64,000 nt of DNA, from the NCBI RefSeq assembly GCF_002944405.1, contig NZ_CP024307.1, positions 2,004,501 to 2,068,500 on the forward strand. Reading direction: 5' to 3'. Shown here piece after piece: positions 1 to 8,617 of the stretch. Every line of letters starts with the position of its first letter. Positions within the stretch are counted from its first letter, which is position 1. Both the position numbers and the translations under genes were made by a program. Origin of the DNA: Sinorhizobium fredii (GTDB taxonomy: Bacteria > Pseudomonadota > Alphaproteobacteria > Rhizobiales > Rhizobiaceae). The notes beneath the pieces were generated by a model, which saw only the letters and a list, made by a program, of their open reading frames with translations, was not told the DNA's origin and did not search any database.

Positions 1-232
1 AATCTGGGGCAAGTACACCGAACAGAAAGGCATGCTGGAGCGCGGCGACCTCGAAGAGGCTCTCAACGCCGCGACCCAGATCGGTGACGACACGCTGCAG
101 AAACGCACGCAAGGCTATGTCGTGCCGGAGAGTTTCAACCACGGAACCTCGGAGCAGCGGATGAAGTGGTTCAGACGCGGCTTCGACAGCGGCAGGATGT
201 CCGACTGCGATACCTTCTCCGGTTCGGTTTGA
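1..232 (+). CDS. Neutral zinc metallopeptidase (YpfJ family), C-terminal end only
   Basis: This is the last 76 or so codons of a gene that begins outside the window; the reading frame is open from base 2. The tail [18 protein letters not shown] followed by a final CDTF matches my memory of the end of the YpfJ/KPN_02809-type neutral zinc metallopeptidases, which close with an HGTSxQRxxWFxxGF segment. The HExxH zinc motif would lie upstream and cannot be seen. These proteins normally have an N-terminal membrane anchor and a periplasmic peptidase domain; the substrate is unknown. The gene converges on the aldo-keto reductase gene with a 39-base gap. Confidence 0.75.
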   Translation, partial: IWGKYTEQKGMLERGDLEEALNAATQIGDDTLQKRTQGYVVPESFNHGTSEQRMKWFRRGFDSGRMSDCDTFSGSV

Positions 233-271
233 TCGCTTCGGATCCGGACAAAGCCCGGTTCCCGCGATCCC

Positions 272-1264
272 TCATCGTTCGCTGTCCATATGGACGAGCT
301 GCGCCTCGGGATAGCGTGCGCCGGCGGCGGCGCCCCTCGGAACTGCACGCTCGATCGCGGCGAGATCGTCGGCGTTCAATGGAACCGACTGCGCGCCAAG
401 CGCTTCGGAAAGGCGATCGCGCCGCCGGGCGCCGACCAGCGGCACGATATCGCCGCCCTGAGCGGCAACCCAAGCGATGGCGATCTGCGCCACAGACGCT
501 CCCTTGGCCGCCGCCACGCGCCTCAGCGCTTCGACCAAGGCTAGGTTCTGATCGACATTGCCGTCCTGAAACCGCGGGCTCATCGCCCGAAAGTCGCCGG
601 TTCTGGCCGCATCCTTCCGCCAGTGACCGCTGATGAGGCCGCGCGAAAGCACCCCATAGGCGGTGATGCCGATGCCGAGGTCGCGGCAGGTTGGGAGAAT
701 CTGGTCCTCGATCCCTCTGGAGATCAGTGAATATTCGATCTGCAGATCGCTGATCGGGTGGACGGCGGCGGCGCGGCGGATCGTCTCCGCTCCGACTTCG
801 GATAGGCCGATGTGTCGAACATAGCCCGCCTTCACCATATCCGCGATCGCACCGATCGTCTCTTCGATCGGAACCTCCGGGTCGAGGCGGGAGGGGCGGT
901 AGATATCGATATAATCGACCCCCAGCCGCTGAAGGCTGTAAGCCAGGAAATTCCGCACCGCCTTCGGCCGTCCGTCATAGCCGGACCAGCCGCCCGCCGC
1001 ATCGCGCAGCGCGCCGAATTTGACGCTCAGCTGCACCTGATCGCGATCCCGGCCGGCGAGCGCCTCGCGGATCAGCATCTCGTTATGGCCCATGCCGTAG
1101 AAATCGCCGGTGTCGAGCAGGGTGACCCCGGCATCGAGAGCGGCATGAATTGTCGCGATGCTTTCCGCGCGATCCGTCGGACCGTACATTCCAGACATTC
1201 CCATGCATCCGAGACCAATCGCCGAAACGTCGGGTCCGGACCTGCCTAGCGAAACCATATGCAT
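272..1264 (-). CDS. Aldo-keto reductase
   Basis: A predicted cytoplasmic NADPH-dependent oxidoreductase of about 330 residues with the (beta/alpha)8 AKR fold. Visible motifs are the N-terminal GLGCMGMSG, Asp51 and Tyr56 in DTGDFYG, and Lys82 in SVKFG. The position usually held by the fourth catalytic residue, His, reads RPSRLDP, so Ser125 replaces it; this recurs, as far as I recall, in the AKR13-like branch. The start was placed at the ATG at 1264 because AAGGAG lies just upstream; a longer in-frame reading to 1348 lacks a ribosome site and runs into the promoter. It is transcribed divergently from a LysR regulator, which probably controls it. The substrate cannot be inferred. Confidence 0.88.
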   Translation of the reverse strand: MHMVSLGRSGPDVSAIGLGCMGMSGMYGPTDRAESIATIHAALDAGVTLLDTGDFYGMGHNEMLIREALAGRDRDQVQLSVKFGALRDAAGGWSGYDGRPKAVRNFLAYSLQRLGVDYIDIYRPSRLDPEVPIEETIGAIADMVKAGYVRHIGLSEVGAETIRRAAAVHPISDLQIEYSLISRGIEDQILPTCRDLGIGITAYGVLSRGLISGHWRKDAARTGDFRAMSPRFQDGNVDQNLALVEALRRVAAAKGASVAQIAIAWVAAQGGDIVPLVGARRRDRLSEALGAQSVPLNADDLAAIERAVPRGAAAGARYPEAQLVHMDSER

Positions 1265-1281
1265 CTGACTTCTCCTTGGTG

Positions 1282-1316
1282 AAACCTTGCGGTTGTTTCC
1301 TTCGGCTGCAAGGTTT
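1282..1316. promoter_or_regulatory. Inverted repeat AAACCTTGC-N17-GCAAGGTTT
   Basis: A perfect 9-base inverted repeat lies in the divergent interval between the aldo-keto reductase and LysR genes, 18 bases upstream of the reductase start. It could be an operator or a hairpin in the reductase leader. The location suggests regulation; the function is inferred. Confidence 0.45.
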
Positions 1317-1330
1317 ACTCGGGATCGCTC

Positions 1331-1379
1331 TGTGCGATAATCCAGCATTCACAACACAGCTTGTACGGATTTTCGCACA
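1331..1379. promoter_or_regulatory. Candidate LysR-type operator (TGTGCGA ... TCGCACA)
   Basis: TGTGCGA at 1331-1337 and its exact reverse complement TCGCACA at 1373-1379 flank a 35-base interval and abut the start codon of the LysR gene. LysR proteins usually bind dyads in the divergent promoter and repress their own gene, so this is a plausible regulator site. The spacing is longer than a classic T-N11-A box. Confidence 0.4.
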
Positions 1380-2288
1380 ATGAATGAGCTTCCTTTAGCA
1401 GATCTCGACGCCTTCGCGGCCGTCGCGCACGCACGCAGTTTTCGGACTGCGGCGAAGAAGCGCGGCGTATCGGCGTCGGCTCTGAGCGAAGCCCTGCGGC
1501 GGCTCGAATCGAGGCTGGGCGTCAGGCTGCTCAACCGCACCACGCGCAGTGTCACCGTGACCGAAGCGGGTAGGCGCCTCTTGGAGCGGCTGGCGCCGGC
1601 GCTCGGCGAGATCGCCGGGGCGCTCGAACAGGTGGCGAGCGAACGCGACAACCCGGCCGGGACCCTACGCCTCAATGTGCCGACGATCGTTGCACGCGAA
1701 ATTCTGCCGCCGATTGTCGGTCCTTTTCTCGCGGCGCATCCGGCGATCGCCTTGGAGGTGACCGCCGAGGATGGTTTCATCGACGTTCTGGCCGCTGGTT
1801 TCGATGCGGGCGTGCGTTACGAGGAACGTCTCGAGAAGGACATGATCGCGATCCCGATCGGACCGCGTGTGCAGCGCTACGTCACGGCCGCCGCTCCGGC
1901 CTATCTGGCCCGGCATGGCGTGCCGCAGCATCCGCGCGATCTTCTCGACCACGCCACGATCCGTCACCGTTTCCAAAACGGCATTGCACTGGCGTGGGAG
2001 TTCGGGGAGGATGAGGCGGCAATCACCGTGTCACCGCCGGCAACCGTCCTCGCCAATTCGATCGATCTCGAGATCAGTGCCGCTGTTGCCGGGCACGGCA
2101 TTATCCGGACCTTCGAAGAGTTGGTGATGCCCGAAATGAGAACTGGCCGGCTGGTGCCGATCCTCGAAGACTGGGTGACCAGCTTCCCCGGACCATACCT
2201 CTATTACGCGGGCCGGCGGCACTTGCCGGCGCCGCTACGCGCCTTTGTCGATTTTCTGAAAGCACGGCAGCGGCAGCCGTCGCAATGA
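1380..2288 (+). CDS. LysR family transcriptional regulator
   Basis: 302 residues, the standard LysR length. Residues 1-65 form the winged helix-turn-helix (DLDAFAAVAHARSFRTAAKKRGVSASALSEALRRLE then RLLNRTTRSVTVTEAGRRLL). The rest is the LysR substrate-binding domain of the CrgA/PBP2 type, with a DAGVRYEERLEKDMIAIPIG segment typical of regulators of oxidoreductase genes. It probably controls the divergent aldo-keto reductase and itself through the dyads between them. The effector is unknown. The start is the first ATG, directly abutting an inverted-repeat arm, so repressor binding there could block its own transcription. Confidence 0.93.
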   Translation: MNELPLADLDAFAAVAHARSFRTAAKKRGVSASALSEALRRLESRLGVRLLNRTTRSVTVTEAGRRLLERLAPALGEIAGALEQVASERDNPAGTLRLNVPTIVAREILPPIVGPFLAAHPAIALEVTAEDGFIDVLAAGFDAGVRYEERLEKDMIAIPIGPRVQRYVTAAAPAYLARHGVPQHPRDLLDHATIRHRFQNGIALAWEFGEDEAAITVSPPATVLANSIDLEISAAVAGHGIIRTFEELVMPEMRTGRLVPILEDWVTSFPGPYLYYAGRRHLPAPLRAFVDFLKARQRQPSQ

Positions 2289-2448
2289 ATACACGCGACA
2301 CACGAACTACCATTCATTCCTGTGATCATTCCGATAAGAAGCTTTGAAATGTTCTTGGATTGTTTCGCTGCAAGCGATGCGATAAACCTTATTTGGTGAG
2401 ATCGTTCATGTTCTGTCTCCGTTTCGGCGGACAGCGGGGAGGAGCTTG

Positions 2449-3750
2449 ATGCTCGACAAGATATTTGTTCGACGCGGCTTGTTCCTCGTCTTTCTGATCC
2501 TGCTTTTGGACATCATGGGCATCGCCATCATCGTGCCGGTGCTGCCCAGCTATCTCCAGGAACTGACCGGGGCGAGCGTCGGCGAGGCGGCCATCGAGGG
2601 CGGCTGGCTGCTGCTCGTCTATTCCGGCATGCAGTTCCTCTTCGCGCCCTTGATCGGCAATTTGAGCGATCGATTTGGACGCCGGCCGGTCCTGCTTGCC
2701 TCAGTGTTGACCTTTGCGATCGACAACCTGATCTGCGCCGTGGCAACGAGCTACTGGATGCTCTTCGTCGGGCGAATCCTCGCCGGGATAAGCGGCGCGA
2801 GCTTCGGAACCGCTTCCGCCTTCATCGCCGACGTCAGCGACGATTCCAATCGCGCCAGGAACTTCGGGCTGATCGGTATCGCCTTCGGCACCGGCTTCGC
2901 CCTCGGGCCGGTCATCGGCGGCTTTCTCGGGGAACTTGGCCCGCGCGTTCCCTTTTATGGCGCGGCAGCGTTGTCCTTCGTCAATTTCGCCGTGGGCGTG
3001 TTCCTGCTTCCCGAAACACTCGACCCGGCAAATCGGCGCCGTTTCGAGTGGCACCGGGCCAACCCGCTCGGCGCGCTGAAGCAGATGCGCAACTATCCGG
3101 GAATTGGCTGGGTAGGTCTCGTCTTCTTTCTCTACTGGCTCGCCCATGCCGTCTATCCGGCCGTCTGGTCCTTCGTTTCGTCCTACCGCTACGGCTGGAG
3201 CGAGGGTCAGATCGGGCTATCGCTCGGCATTTTCGGCGTCGGCGGAGCGCTCGTCATGGCCCTCGTCCTGCCGCCGGTCGTGGCGAAACTAGGCGAGCGG
3301 AGGACGGCAACGCTCGGCCTCACCTTTACGGCGCTTGGCATGGCGGGCTACGCGGCCGCCTGGCAGGGCTGGATGGTCTATGCCGTGATCGTCGCGACAG
3401 CGCTCGAGAGTTTGGCCGACCCGCCGTTGCGTAGCATCGCTTCCGTCCATGTGCCGCCCTCGGCGCAGGGCGAGCTGCAAGGCGCTCTCACCAGCATATC
3501 GAGCATGACTACGATCCTCGGTCCGCTTCTCTTCACGCAGATATTCTCGCTCTTCACCAGGCCGGAAACGGTCTATTCGTTCTCCGGCGCGCCCTATGCG
3601 GTGGCGGCATGCCTCATCGTCGCAAGCCTGTCCGTCTTCCTGTTGAGGGTGCGGCCCGTCCCGAGCGATGCGTTCGAGAATGCAGCGCGGGGTCCGACAG
3701 ACACTCCGCAGGGGCAGTTCGCCAGGAGATCCGAAGCGCCTGCGGATTGA
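2449..3750 (+). CDS. TetA-like MFS drug efflux transporter
   Basis: A 12-helix inner-membrane major facilitator antiporter of about 433 residues. The segment LLLDIMGIAIIVPVLPSYL in helix 1 and the loop motif NLSDRFGRRPVLL after helix 2 (MFS motif A) are characteristic of the TetA/TCR1 family; helix 5 carries GFALGPVIGGFLG (motif C), the signature of drug:proton antiporters. The ATG at 2449 is preceded by GGGGAGGAG; an in-frame TTG at 2446 is too close to it. Family resemblance does not prove tetracycline as substrate. No TetR gene is adjacent; a LysR gene lies upstream on the same strand across a 160-base gap. Confidence 0.88.
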   Translation: MLDKIFVRRGLFLVFLILLLDIMGIAIIVPVLPSYLQELTGASVGEAAIEGGWLLLVYSGMQFLFAPLIGNLSDRFGRRPVLLASVLTFAIDNLICAVATSYWMLFVGRILAGISGASFGTASAFIADVSDDSNRARNFGLIGIAFGTGFALGPVIGGFLGELGPRVPFYGAAALSFVNFAVGVFLLPETLDPANRRRFEWHRANPLGALKQMRNYPGIGWVGLVFFLYWLAHAVYPAVWSFVSSYRYGWSEGQIGLSLGIFGVGGALVMALVLPPVVAKLGERRTATLGLTFTALGMAGYAAAWQGWMVYAVIVATALESLADPPLRSIASVHVPPSAQGELQGALTSISSMTTILGPLLFTQIFSLFTRPETVYSFSGAPYAVAACLIVASLSVFLLRVRPVPSDAFENAARGPTDTPQGQFARRSEAPAD

Positions 3751-3783
3751 TCAATTTTCTTGATAGAACGATGAAAAATTAAG

Positions 3784-3803
3784 CAGCGACGCCCTTGTCG
3801 CTG
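3784..3803. other. Short hairpin between MFS and MATE genes
   Basis: CAGCGAC and GTCGCTG form a perfect 7-base stem with a 6-base loop 34 bases after the MFS stop. There is no T-run after it, so it is only a weak terminator candidate. Confidence 0.3.
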
Positions 3804-3885
3804 GCGCGCGTCCCGGTGGTGCTGTAATTCGGCTTATTCCTAGAGTTTGATCCTTTCCATTGCGCCGCAGAGCGAGGATTAGTCC

Positions 3886-5286
3886 ATGCTGACCGCGACC
3901 CGAGAATTTGTGCCTGCGCAAACCGACAATTCATGGGGCACCCACTTTCGCGCCAGCATCTACCTCGGCGTTCCCTTCATCGGTGCCCAGCTTGCGCAGC
4001 TTGCCATCAATACCACGGACGTGCTGATGGTCGGCAGGCTCGGGGCGGTTCAGCTGGCCGCGATCATCCTTGCGACGCAGTTCTTCTTCACCGTCTTCAT
4101 CTTCGGCAGCGGCTTCGCAAATGCCGTGGTGCCGATGGTCGCACAGGCCCAGGGCCGGGGAGATCGTACCTCGGTTCGCCGCTCCGTGCGCATGGGCATA
4201 TGGGTGGTCCTGCTCTACGGTCTCATCACCGCGCCGATCCTCTGGATGGCCGAGCCGATCCTGCTTCTTGCCGGCCAGAAGCCGGAGGTTTCGGCTCTCG
4301 CTGCGGAGTATCTCCACATCGCGCAATGGGCGATCTTTCCAAGCCTGATCTTCATGGTGCTGCGGGCGTTCCTCGCCGGGCTGGAGCGGGCCGGCATCAT
4401 TCTTTACGTGACGCTTGCGACCTTGGTTCTCAACGCCGTGCTCTGTTATGTGCTGATCTATGGCCATTTCGGCTTTCCGGCGCTCGGCATTTTTGGTGCC
4501 GCGGTTGCAGCGCTGGGCGTGGCGCTGCTTGGAGCAGCGCTGACGATCGGCTACATAGGCGGGCAGCCTGAACTCAATCGCTACGAGCTGTTCGTGCGCT
4601 TCTGGAGACCGGACTGGCCGGCTTTCCGCGAAGTCATCTATCTCGGCGTTCCGATTTCGGTGACGATCCTTGCGGAAGTGAGCCTCTTCACCGTCGCTTC
4701 TCTGCTCATGGGAACGATCGGCACCATCGAGCTTGCCGCGCACGGCATCGCCCTTCAGTTCGCCTCGATCGCCTTCATGATTCCGCTTGGCCTCGCCCAG
4801 GCGGGCACCGTGCGCGTCGGCCTCGCCTATGGCAGCGGCGATCTTGTCGGCGTCCGGCGCGCCGCCGTCGCCGTGCTCGCCCTCGGCTCCGGGTTCGCGG
4901 CCATCGGCAGCACAATCTTCGCGCTGCTTCCCTATCAGCTTGCGACGCTCTATCTCGACACCGGCCGGCCGGATGCCGCCGAGGTGCTGGCCTTCGCCGG
5001 TCCGCTGATCGTCATCGCCGGGGCTTTCCAGTTGGTGGACGGGCTCCAGGCGATCGCCGCCGGGATGCTGCGCGGCCTCAAGGACACGACGGTGCCGATG
5101 ATCATGGCGATGATTTCCTATTGGCCGATCGGCTTCGTCTGCGCCTGGGCTTTCGCCTTTCCGCTGAACTTCGGCGGCGTCGGGGTGTGGTTCGGCTTCG
5201 TGCTGGGGCTGGCGGCTGCCGCCTTGCTGCTCAACTGGCGCTTCTTCCGCCTTATCCAGTCGCTGCGCGCCCGAACTGCAGCTTGA
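3886..5286 (+). CDS. MATE family efflux transporter (NorM-like)
   Basis: 466 residues with 12 predicted membrane helices in two homologous halves, typical of MATE cation-coupled drug exporters. The first helix segment YLGVPFIGAQLAQLAINTTDVLMVGRLG and the matching second-half YLGVPISVTILAEVSLFTVASLLMG show the internal duplication of NorM-type proteins. The start ATG follows GAGGATTAGTCC. It would exchange Na+ or protons for cationic drugs at the inner membrane; the substrate is unknown. It follows the TetA-like pump on the same strand after 135 bases, so the two exporters may be co-regulated, though a hairpin lies between them. Confidence 0.93.
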   Translation: MLTATREFVPAQTDNSWGTHFRASIYLGVPFIGAQLAQLAINTTDVLMVGRLGAVQLAAIILATQFFFTVFIFGSGFANAVVPMVAQAQGRGDRTSVRRSVRMGIWVVLLYGLITAPILWMAEPILLLAGQKPEVSALAAEYLHIAQWAIFPSLIFMVLRAFLAGLERAGIILYVTLATLVLNAVLCYVLIYGHFGFPALGIFGAAVAALGVALLGAALTIGYIGGQPELNRYELFVRFWRPDWPAFREVIYLGVPISVTILAEVSLFTVASLLMGTIGTIELAAHGIALQFASIAFMIPLGLAQAGTVRVGLAYGSGDLVGVRRAAVAVLALGSGFAAIGSTIFALLPYQLATLYLDTGRPDAAEVLAFAGPLIVIAGAFQLVDGLQAIAAGMLRGLKDTTVPMIMAMISYWPIGFVCAWAFAFPLNFGGVGVWFGFVLGLAAAALLLNWRFFRLIQSLRARTAA

Positions 5287-5320
5287 GTTGCTCGGGCGCT
5301 ATGGAGATCGGCAAAAGAAT

Positions 5321-5350
5321 AGCCGGACGGGCAGGGGATGCCGTCCGGCT
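5321..5350. terminator. Hairpin AGCCGGACGG / CCGTCCGGCT
   Basis: A perfect 10-base stem with a 10-base loop lies 35 bases after the MATE stop. On the minus strand it is followed by ATTCTTTTGCC, so it could end transcription of the small minus-strand gene, and possibly that of the MATE gene as well. Confidence 0.5.
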
Positions 5351-5472
5351 GGGAATGAGCGGCCTCATCAGGGGAAGAAACAAGACCGCTTGGTGTGAAA
5401 CTTCCTGGCAGAAGTTTCCTGGAGGCATTTCATTTCAATGCGACGGCGACGCAATCTGCGATGCAGCCGCCG

Positions 5473-5604
5473 TCATTTTCTCCTCAGCCCATCCGTTGCT
5501 ACCGACAATACCGTCACGCGGTCACGGGCCTCGCTGCGAAGCGCATTGATCGTCGCAAAAATCATCGCGAAAAACATCGCCATCGAAAACAGTGCAAGTC
5601 CCAT
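5473..5604 (-). CDS. Small hydrophobic protein, 43 residues
   Basis: An open frame of 43 codons with an excellent ribosome site (AAGGAG eight bases before ATG). The product starts MGLALFSMAMFFAMIFATIN, one hydrophobic stretch long enough for a membrane helix, followed by a charged tail with EARDR and ending LRRK. This is the usual look of a small single-span inner-membrane protein. I do not recognise a family. A dyad lies upstream and a strong hairpin downstream, so it looks like a self-contained unit. Shortness makes chance possible, but start, SD, hydrophobicity and terminator agree. Confidence 0.6.
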   Translation of the reverse strand: MGLALFSMAMFFAMIFATINALRSEARDRVTVLSVATDGLRRK

Positions 5605-5663
5605 GGCCGTCTCCTTTCGTCTGCTAAACGGCGCGCCCTATTGAAAAGTTCCGTTCACTTGTT

Positions 5664-5692
5664 GTTTCACGCTACAACTTCCGGTGTGAAAC
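5664..5692. promoter_or_regulatory. Inverted repeat GTTTCAC-N15-GTGAAAC
   Basis: A perfect 7-base dyad 60 bases upstream of the small minus-strand gene and 139 bases upstream of coaD. A related GTGTGAAAC word occurs near 5393. It may be a regulator site; function inferred from position only. Confidence 0.3.
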
Positions 5693-5830
5693 CTGCTTGA
5701 ACGTCGCATTCATCTAGCATTCATTCTCCGATAGCCGCTGTTTCCGGCGGAACAGGGAGAGACGGATCGCGCCGCCCTTGCGATCAGGCGCCGTCCGTGA
5801 CAAAAGGCTTCACCAACGGAAACAGGCGCG

Positions 5831-6325
5831 ATGACCACGGCTTTCTATCCCGGCTCCTTCGATCCGATGACGAACGGTCATCTTGACGTGCTCGTTCAAG
5901 CGCTCAACGTATCGTCGAAAGTGATCGTCGCGATCGGCATTCATCCCGGGAAGGCGCCGCTCTTTTCGTTCGAGGAGCGTGCGGATTTGATCCGCCGGTC
6001 GCTAAGCGAGTTCCTCCCCGAAAGGGCAGGGGACATCGCCGTCGTTTCCTTCGACAATCTGGTCGTGGATGCGGCCCGCCAGCATGGGGCAAGCCTTCTT
6101 GTGCGCGGATTGCGGGACGGCACCGATCTCGACTATGAGATGCAGATGGCCGGGATGAATCGGCAAATGGCGCCGGATATTCAGACCCTGTTTCTGCCTG
6201 CAGGGACCGCATCCCGGCCCATTACGGCCACATTGGTCCGCCAGATCGCAGCCATGGGTGGCGACGTCAGCGCCTTTGTGCCCAGGGCGGTCTTTCAGGC
6301 GCTGCAGGCGAAGCACAAGGCCTGA
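5831..6325 (+). CDS. coaD: Phosphopantetheine adenylyltransferase
   Basis: Cytoplasmic enzyme for the penultimate step of coenzyme A synthesis: 4'-phosphopantetheine + ATP gives dephospho-CoA + pyrophosphate. 164 residues, the usual length. The nucleotidyltransferase motif TNGH is at residues 14-17 within [14 protein letters not shown], and the C-terminal ITATLVRQ corresponds to the ISSTxVR signature. [19 protein letters not shown] is the conserved middle block. It is the first gene of a same-strand run with two cyclophilin genes 24 bases and further downstream; linkage of coaD, ppi genes, queA and tgt is common in rhizobia. Confidence 0.98.
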   Translation: MTTAFYPGSFDPMTNGHLDVLVQALNVSSKVIVAIGIHPGKAPLFSFEERADLIRRSLSEFLPERAGDIAVVSFDNLVVDAARQHGASLLVRGLRDGTDLDYEMQMAGMNRQMAPDIQTLFLPAGTASRPITATLVRQIAAMGGDVSAFVPRAVFQALQAKHKA

Positions 6326-6349
6326 GCTTTCACCACGCAAGGAGAACGC

Positions 6350-6922
6350 ATGAAAATCCTTCAACTCGCTTTTGCAGGCGCTCTGGCGCTCGCCACCTTC
6401 ACGGGAGGCGCCCAGGCGCAGTCGAGCGACAATATCGTGACGATCGAGCTCAAAGACGGCCCGGTCGTCATCGAGCTGCGCCCGGACATCGCGCCGAAGC
6501 ACGTGCAGCAGATCAAGGACCTGGCCGCCGCCGGCGAGTATGACAATGTTGCCTTCCACCGGGTGATCAAGGGTTTCATGGCCCAGACCGGCGACGTGCA
6601 GTATGGCGATATGAAAGACGGCTTTCAGCCTCAGCTTGCCGGCACCGGTGGCTCTTCGAAGCCTGACCTGCCAGCAGAGTTCTCGGATGTTCCCTTCGAG
6701 CGTGGTACCGTCGGCATGGCACGCTCGCAGGACCCGAACAGCGCCAACTCGCAGTTCTTCATCATGTTCGCTCCTGGCGACTTCCTCAACGGACAGTACA
6801 CGGTCGTCGGCAAGGTCGTCGAAGGCATGGAGAATGTCGACAAGATCAAGCTTGGCGACGACGCCAACAACGGCGCCGTCACGGACCCTGACCGCATGAT
6901 CAGCGTCAAGGTCGGCAAATAA
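6350..6922 (+). CDS. Periplasmic cyclophilin-type peptidyl-prolyl isomerase
   Basis: 190 residues. An N-terminal Sec signal peptide (MKILQLAFAGALALATFTGG, cleavage likely after AQA near residue 24) exports it to the periplasm, where it would catalyse proline cis-trans isomerisation during folding. Cyclophilin motifs are FHRVIKGFMAQTGDVQYGD and then MARSQDPNSANSQFFIMF. It begins 24 bases after coaD with an AAGGAG site and is followed 23 bases later by a second, cytoplasmic cyclophilin. The two are clear paralogues, so a duplication followed by loss or gain of a signal peptide is likely. Confidence 0.95.
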   Translation: MKILQLAFAGALALATFTGGAQAQSSDNIVTIELKDGPVVIELRPDIAPKHVQQIKDLAAAGEYDNVAFHRVIKGFMAQTGDVQYGDMKDGFQPQLAGTGGSSKPDLPAEFSDVPFERGTVGMARSQDPNSANSQFFIMFAPGDFLNGQYTVVGKVVEGMENVDKIKLGDDANNGAVTDPDRMISVKVGK

Positions 6923-6945
6923 GATCAGACAGAAGGAGAAAGACC

Positions 6946-7455
6946 ATGGCCGAGATCAAGGATCCGGAAAACACGATCATCATGGAAACCACCAAGGGCA
7001 GGGTGGTGATCGAGCTTCTGCCGGACGTCGCTCCGGGCCATGTCGCCCGCATTAAGGAATTATCGCGCGAGGGCGCCTATGACGGCGTCGTCTTCCATCG
7101 CGTGATCGAGGACTTCATGGCGCAGACCGGCGACGTCCAGTACGGCAAGACCGGCGGCGAGCACTTCAATCCGGCCCGCGCCGGCATGGGCGGCTCCTCC
7201 AAGCCGGACCTCAAGGCCGAGTTCTCCGATATCTCGCATGTGCGCGGCACTTGCTCGATGGCCCGCAGCCAGATGCCGAATTCGGCAAACTCCCAGTTCT
7301 TCATCTGCTTTACCGATGCTCCCTGGCTCAACAAGCAGTATTCCGTCTGGGGCCAGGTGATCGAAGGCATGGAAAACATCGACCAGATCAAGCGGGGCGA
7401 GCCGGTGCGCGATCCCGACTCGATCGTCTCGATGCGGGTTGCCGCCGACGCCTGA
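6946..7455 (+). CDS. ppiB: Cytoplasmic cyclophilin-type peptidyl-prolyl isomerase
   Basis: 169 residues with no signal peptide. The catalytic block FHRVIEDFMAQTGDVQYG and the QMPNSANSQFFICF segment identify a bacterial PpiB-type cyclophilin that speeds Xaa-Pro isomerisation in the cytoplasm. AGAAGGAGAAAGACC precedes the ATG. It follows its periplasmic paralogue by 23 bases and is probably the last gene of the coaD unit, because a strong intrinsic terminator begins 17 bases after its stop. Confidence 0.95.
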   Translation: MAEIKDPENTIIMETTKGRVVIELLPDVAPGHVARIKELSREGAYDGVVFHRVIEDFMAQTGDVQYGKTGGEHFNPARAGMGGSSKPDLKAEFSDISHVRGTCSMARSQMPNSANSQFFICFTDAPWLNKQYSVWGQVIEGMENIDQIKRGEPVRDPDSIVSMRVAADA

Positions 7456-7471
7456 TTTGCGCTAATGCACG

Positions 7472-7518
7472 AACCCGCCCCGGTCTGGCCGCGAGCCCGC
7501 CGGGGCGGGTTTGCTTTT
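7472..7518 (+). terminator. Intrinsic terminator after ppiB
   Basis: AACCCGCCCCGG and CCGGGGCGGGTT form a perfect 12-base stem with a 16-base loop, followed by TTGCTTTTGT. It separates the coaD-ppi genes from queA; its last bases lie only about 14 bases before the queA start. Confidence 0.85.
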
Positions 7519-7531
7519 GTTCGACACTCAG

Positions 7532-8617
7532 ATGCGCGTAGACCTGTTCGATTTCGACCTGCCGGAGACTTCCATTGCGCTGAGGCCAGCAAGCCCGCGC
7601 GACAGCGCGCGCATGCTTGTCGTGCGGCCCGAAGCGGAGCCGGTTCTCTCCGACCACGGCGTGCTCGATCTCCCCGCGTTCCTGCGGCCCGGCGATGCGC
7701 TCGTCTTCAACGATACGAAGGTTATCCCGGCACAGCTCGAGGGCATTCGCCAACGCGGCGAGGACGTCGCCACGCAGGTCTCGTTGACGTTGCACATGCG
7801 CGTCGGGCCCGACCGCTGGAAGGCCTTTGCCCGGCCGGCGCGACGGCTGAAGCCGGGTGACCGGATCGGTTTCGGCCACGGCGGCACTGCCTGCCTGCTC
7901 GGCTCGCTCGATGCAACGGTTGAAGAAAAGGGCGAGGCGGGCGAGGTCACGCTTCGTTTCGACCTTTCCGGACCGGTGCTCGATGAGGCGATCATGTCGG
8001 TAGGGCACATTCCGCTGCCGCCCTATATCGCTTCCAAGCGGCCCGAGGATGCACGCGACCGTGCCGATTATCAGACGGTCTATGCCCGTGAGGAAGGAGC
8101 CGTCGCGGCGCCGACGGCGGGCCTGCACTTCACCGATCGGCTGTTTGCCAGGCTCGACGAGGCAGGAATCGAGCGCCACTTCGTCACCCTTCATGTGGGG
8201 GCGGGAACCTTCCTTCCGGTCAAGGCCGGCGACACCGACGATCATGTGATGCACGAGGAGATCGGCCATGTGGCCGCTGCGACCGCAGAAAGGCTTAATG
8301 CGGTTCGGGCCCGCGGCGGACGCATCGTCTGCGTCGGAACGACGTCGCTCCGGCTGATCGAAAGCGCCGCCACGGAGGAAGGACAGATCCGTCCCTGGTC
8401 GGGGCCGACGGGCATCTTCATCACCCCGGGCTATCGCTTCCGCGCCGCCGACATGCTGATGACCAATTTCCACCTGCCGAAATCGACCTTGTTCATGCTC
8501 GTGTCCGCCTTTGCCGGCTTGGACACGATGCGGGCCGCCTATGTCCATGCGATCGCAGCCGGCTACCGCTTCTACTCCTACGGCGATGCCAGCCTGCTCT
8601 TCCGGAAAGATCAATGA
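7532..8617 (+). CDS. queA: S-adenosylmethionine:tRNA ribosyltransferase-isomerase
   Basis: QueA moves the ribosyl part of SAM onto preQ1 at position 34 of GUN-anticodon tRNAs to give epoxyqueuosine. About 361 residues. Diagnostic blocks are [20 protein letters not shown] at the start, [32 protein letters not shown] and [16 protein letters not shown]. The ATG at 7532 fits the usual MxVDLFDF start, although no clear Shine-Dalgarno precedes it and a terminator stem ends about 20 bases upstream. The stop overlaps the tgt start in an ATGA, so the two queuosine genes are translationally coupled. Confidence 0.97.
   Translation: MRVDLFDFDLPETSIALRPASPRDSARMLVVRPEAEPVLSDHGVLDLPAFLRPGDALVFNDTKVIPAQLEGIRQRGEDVATQVSLTLHMRVGPDRWKAFARPARRLKPGDRIGFGHGGTACLLGSLDATVEEKGEAGEVTLRFDLSGPVLDEAIMSVGHIPLPPYIASKRPEDARDRADYQTVYAREEGAVAAPTAGLHFTDRLFARLDEAGIERHFVTLHVGAGTFLPVKAGDTDDHVMHEEIGHVAAATAERLNAVRARGGRIVCVGTTSLRLIESAATEEGQIRPWSGPTGIFITPGYRFRAADMLMTNFHLPKSTLFMLVSAFAGLDTMRAAYVHAIAAGYRFYSYGDASLLFRKDQ

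Larger units (their letters stand above)
5287..5830. other. 544-base interval with one small gene, a hairpin and a dyad
   Basis: Between the MATE gene and coaD I see a 10-base-stem hairpin at 5321-5350, a 43-codon minus-strand gene at 5473-5604 and a GTTTCAC/GTGAAAC dyad at 5664-5692. The remaining 140 bases before coaD hold no recognised feature and presumably carry the coaD promoter. Confidence 0.6.

Noticed and set aside
2446..2448. TTG as start of the TetA-like gene
   Set aside because: It lies one base from the ribosome site; the adjacent ATG at 2449 is better spaced.
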